From contig PAMN02000044.1 of assembly GCA_002707335.2 (NCBI GenBank), positions 5,876-12,985 on the forward strand: a stretch of DNA of 7,110 bases, given 5' to 3'. The position numbers were made by a program, and so were the translations under genes. The notes under the pieces are model-generated. The model made no database searches. It was given only the letters and a program-made list of their open reading frames with translations, and had not been told where the DNA came from. Below are positions 5,537-7,110 of the stretch, piece after piece. Each line of letters starts with the position of its first letter. Within the stretch, counting starts at the first letter, position 1. The stretch comes from Methanobacteriota archaeon (lineage in GTDB: Archaea > Thermoplasmatota > Poseidoniia > Poseidoniales > Poseidoniaceae).

Positions 5537-6243
5537 TGGTTCTCCTCATATGGGGTGGGGAAGATTCTCCTTATGATGAGTTTCCTTGCTATGGACGCTC
5601 CATCTTTCACGCTACCAAGTTTTGGCTCACCCTTTCTCTTTGAGTAACTAATTGGAACATGTCGGATTGGAATATTTCTTTTTGCTGAGGAAGTATACAT
5701 TTCTGCCTCGATTTCAAATCTAAGGCTGTTAAGTTCTAACTTCTCAATAGCCCCTCTCGAAAATCCCCAGAATCCGGAACACAGATCGTTGATTGTTCTA
5801 CCATGTAGAGCAACTGCTAACCATGTCAATAGGTGATTTCCAACCCAATTGGTAGTAGTCATGGCATCAGGTTCAAGATTGCCTCTTAATCTATCACCTA
5901 TCGCAATTCCATTCTTTGGAATTGTATTCAAAATCCTAGGAATTTCTTCAGGCCAATAAGTGCCATCGGAATCAAGCATTACAAGATAATCGTGTGAATT
6001 ACTGAGAAAATGTTTGAATGCTTGGCGAACAGCTAATCCTTTTCCTTCTCCCCATTGTTCAATAATTGTACAATCTAAATCTTGAGCAATTTGAACGGTT
6101 CTATCGGATGAGCCTCCATCTACTACTAAGGTTTCAATTTCAAAACCCATTTCTGAAATTTCTTCGGTTGGAATCCTAGAAATTACATCGGCAATTGCCA
6201 ATTCTTCATCTAACGCTGGAAGCGTAATGAGCAGACTTGGCAT
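5533..6243 (-). CDS. Family 2 glycosyltransferase (dolichol-phosphate sugar transferase-like)
   Basis: This 236-residue GT-A fold enzyme resembles DPM1 and archaeal Agl-type transferases, which move a sugar from a nucleotide donor to a polyprenyl phosphate or a lipid-linked glycan at the inner membrane face. Motifs in order are PALDEE (9-14), VVDGGSSDRT (40-49), GEGKGLAVRQAF (65-76), the metal-binding DSDGTY (91-96), NDLCSGFWGFSRGA (152-165), FEIEAEM (176-182) and RKGEPKLGSVKDG (203-215). These fit the polyprenyl-phosphate transferase subgroup. There is no C-terminal membrane segment, so it is a short soluble or peripheral form. ATG 6243 has no SD, and a TATA-like sequence lies about 25 nt upstream. 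It follows a probable exported or membrane-linked gene product and precedes asd, with a 4-nt overlap. The exact sugar and acceptor cannot be read from the sequence. A role in protein N-glycosylation or surface glycan synthesis is inferred. Confidence 0.9.
   Translation of the reverse strand: MPSLLITLPALDEELAIADVISRIPTEEISEMGFEIETLVVDGGSSDRTVQIAQDLDCTIIEQWGEGKGLAVRQAFKHFLSNSHDYLVMLDSDGTYWPEEIPRILNTIPKNGIAIGDRLRGNLEPDAMTTTNWVGNHLLTWLAVALHGRTINDLCSGFWGFSRGAIEKLELNSLRFEIEAEMYTSSAKRNIPIRHVPISYSKRKGEPKLGSVKDGASIARKLIIRRIFPTPYEENQ
5542..5547 (-). promoter_or_regulatory. Shine-Dalgarno of asd inside the glycosyltransferase gene
   Basis: The minus strand reads GAGGAG, 5 nt before ATG 5536, within the last codons of the upstream glycosyltransferase. 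With the ATGA overlap (5533-5536) it indicates coupled translation and fixes the asd start. Confidence 0.65.
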
Positions 6244-6261
6244 GCAAAGCGCTAGTGGTTT

Positions 6262-6274
6262 ATGTTGTCAACAT
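6262..6274 (-). promoter_or_regulatory. Inverted repeat with promoter-like core before the glycosyltransferase
   Basis: The minus strand reads ATGTTGACAACAT, two perfect 6-base arms around a single central base, in the 42-nt gap 6244-6285. Its centre (TTGACAA) is about 25 nt upstream of ATG 6243, the archaeal TATA position for a leaderless transcript. It may be a promoter, an operator for a dimeric regulator overlapping one, or chance. Confidence 0.3.
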
Positions 6275-6285
6275 TTTCCTAAGAA

Positions 6286-7110
6286 TTAGGCGATGTATAC
6301 AGTTTCAATCCAATGAACTCTAATTCCCGTGGTATCAATCAGTGCATCACCTCTTCCCGATGCTCCTAATGGATTAATCCAATATTCCATCTGACTTGTT
6401 ATTTCGATATCAAACCCTCCAAATCCAACATAGTTGCAAATATTTTTCCAACCTGAGCCAGAGTAATGTTTCCCATTTACATCTGCAGAAACATCTCCCA
6501 CAAATTCAAGCATTATACAAACCCTGTATGCGTCTGTTTCGTTAACATCGATGGAATGAGAGCCTTCGGAAAGATATAATTTCTTGTCGCCAATTGAAAA
6601 TGGATCTAGTGACCTAAATTCAGCCCATGGATCAATTCGCATATTCTCACCCTCTACTTTTGTAAATGTAGAAATCAGGTTATCTTCCTGAAGTGAGAAT
6701 AAAATTGAGCCTTCACTTTCCCACATTTTCTCCCACTGTGTTGAGTGAAGTAGATATTGAATCATTACACCTTTTGGTGATGCTAAGGCGTGTGTGACGC
6801 CTAATTTCTCTAATCGTTCAACATTATCGTAGATAATTGCCGTTGTAGCAGCATTTTGTATCGAATGTTCTTGTTTCAAAATACCCAAGGTGGGAATTGA
6901 TGTCACGCCAATATCGTCTACATTCGAGATTACATGACCCCAGTGTTCATTTTCGGTGTAAATTATTGAGTTTGGCGGTAATTCATCCAGCATAGAAATT
7001 AGAGTGATATCTCCCTCAGAGACAACGTGTAATTCTGAATGCTCTGAAAGTTCCGATAGGGCGCTATGTGCAACACCGCTTATCAGCAAAGCTACAATCA
7101 TTACCGCCCG
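6286..7110 (-). CDS. C-terminal part of a probable membrane or exported protein, possibly a GT-C glycosyltransferase (5' end outside window)
   Basis: The frame is open from the window edge at 7110 (residues RAV precede the first ATG at 7101), so this is probably the 3' part of a longer gene. The visible start is a hydrophobic run, MIVALLISGVAHSAL, which could be the last membrane helix of a multi-pass protein or a signal peptide. What follows is soluble and probably extracytoplasmic. LDELPPNSIIYTENEHWGHV, then GVTSIPTLGIL, then DNVERLEKLGVTHALASPKG resemble the tail domain of PMT/ArnT-like GT-C transferases, where a 'residue-block KLGVTHA' strand follows the final helix. The C-terminal 100 residues (LSEGSHSIDVNETDAYRVCI to the end) look like a beta-rich domain. 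The TAA at 6286-6288 ends the gene, and the GT2 gene follows after 42 nt, which would suit a surface-glycan role. Assignment to GT-C is tentative; a stand-alone secreted protein starting at ATG 7101 is the alternative. Confidence 0.6.
   Translation of the reverse strand, partial: RAVMIVALLISGVAHSALSELSEHSELHVVSEGDITLISMLDELPPNSIIYTENEHWGHVISNVDDIGVTSIPTLGILKQEHSIQNAATTAIIYDNVERLEKLGVTHALASPKGVMIQYLLHSTQWEKMWESEGSILFSLQEDNLISTFTKVEGENMRIDPWAEFRSLDPFSIGDKKLYLSEGSHSIDVNETDAYRVCIMLEFVGDVSADVNGKHYSGSGWKNICNYVGFGGFDIEITSQMEYWINPLGASGRGDALIDTTGIRVHWIETVYIA

Noticed and set aside
7054..7101. Cleavable signal peptide starting at ATG 7101
   Set aside because: The hydrophobic run with AHS-A fits a signal peptide, but the frame stays open upstream to the window edge, so an internal membrane helix of a longer protein is more likely. 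The signal peptide remains an alternative.

Overview
The window reads as archaeal chromosome. The supporting genes are an exosome Csl4 subunit, a COG2263 (METTL5-like) rRNA methylase, an archaeal-type aspartate-semialdehyde dehydrogenase, a COG1031 radical SAM protein, and Shine-Dalgarno sequences matching the archaeal anti-SD (GGTGATC, GAGGTG, GAGGAG). The moderately AT-rich composition, tight packing, frequent GTG/TTG starts and short acidic proteins would suit an uncultured marine euryarchaeon (Poseidoniales / Marine Group II or a relative). That taxonomic guess is inference. All eight genes lie on the minus strand, so transcription runs from high to low coordinates; both end genes are cut by the window.

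Upstream block (7110 to 3548): first the C-terminal part of what is probably a large membrane glycosyltransferase or another exported protein (6286-7110). After a 42-nt gap with a promoter-like inverted repeat come a family 2 glycosyltransferase (5533-6243), aspartate-semialdehyde dehydrogenase (4574-5536, ATGA overlap) and a 336-residue protein of unknown function (3548-4558). This block mixes surface glycosylation with lysine/threonine/methionine precursor synthesis.

Downstream block (3547 to 1): an RNA-centred cluster. A 73-residue zinc-ribbon protein with a Gln/Met-rich tail (3289-3510) is translationally coupled to a METTL5-like adenine methyltransferase (2735-3283). An 80-nt gap with a cUUCGg hairpin follows, then a Csl4 exosome subunit that carries two RRM domains fused to its C-terminus (1290-2645). 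Last is a radical SAM enzyme of the COG1031 family (1-1280), whose SD overlaps the csl4 stop codon.

The most notable item is the Csl4-RRM-RRM fusion. Archaeal Csl4 is normally a protein of about 180-190 residues that ends at the zinc ribbon. Here the RNA-exosome cap subunit has gained a flexible linker and two well-formed eukaryote-like RRMs, suggesting extra RNA-recognition capacity on the exosome. A second idea is that the small coupled zinc-ribbon protein may partner the METTL5-like enzyme, as the zinc-binding protein TRMT112 does in eukaryotes. No rRNA, tRNA, CRISPR, insertion sequence or convincing terminator was seen.
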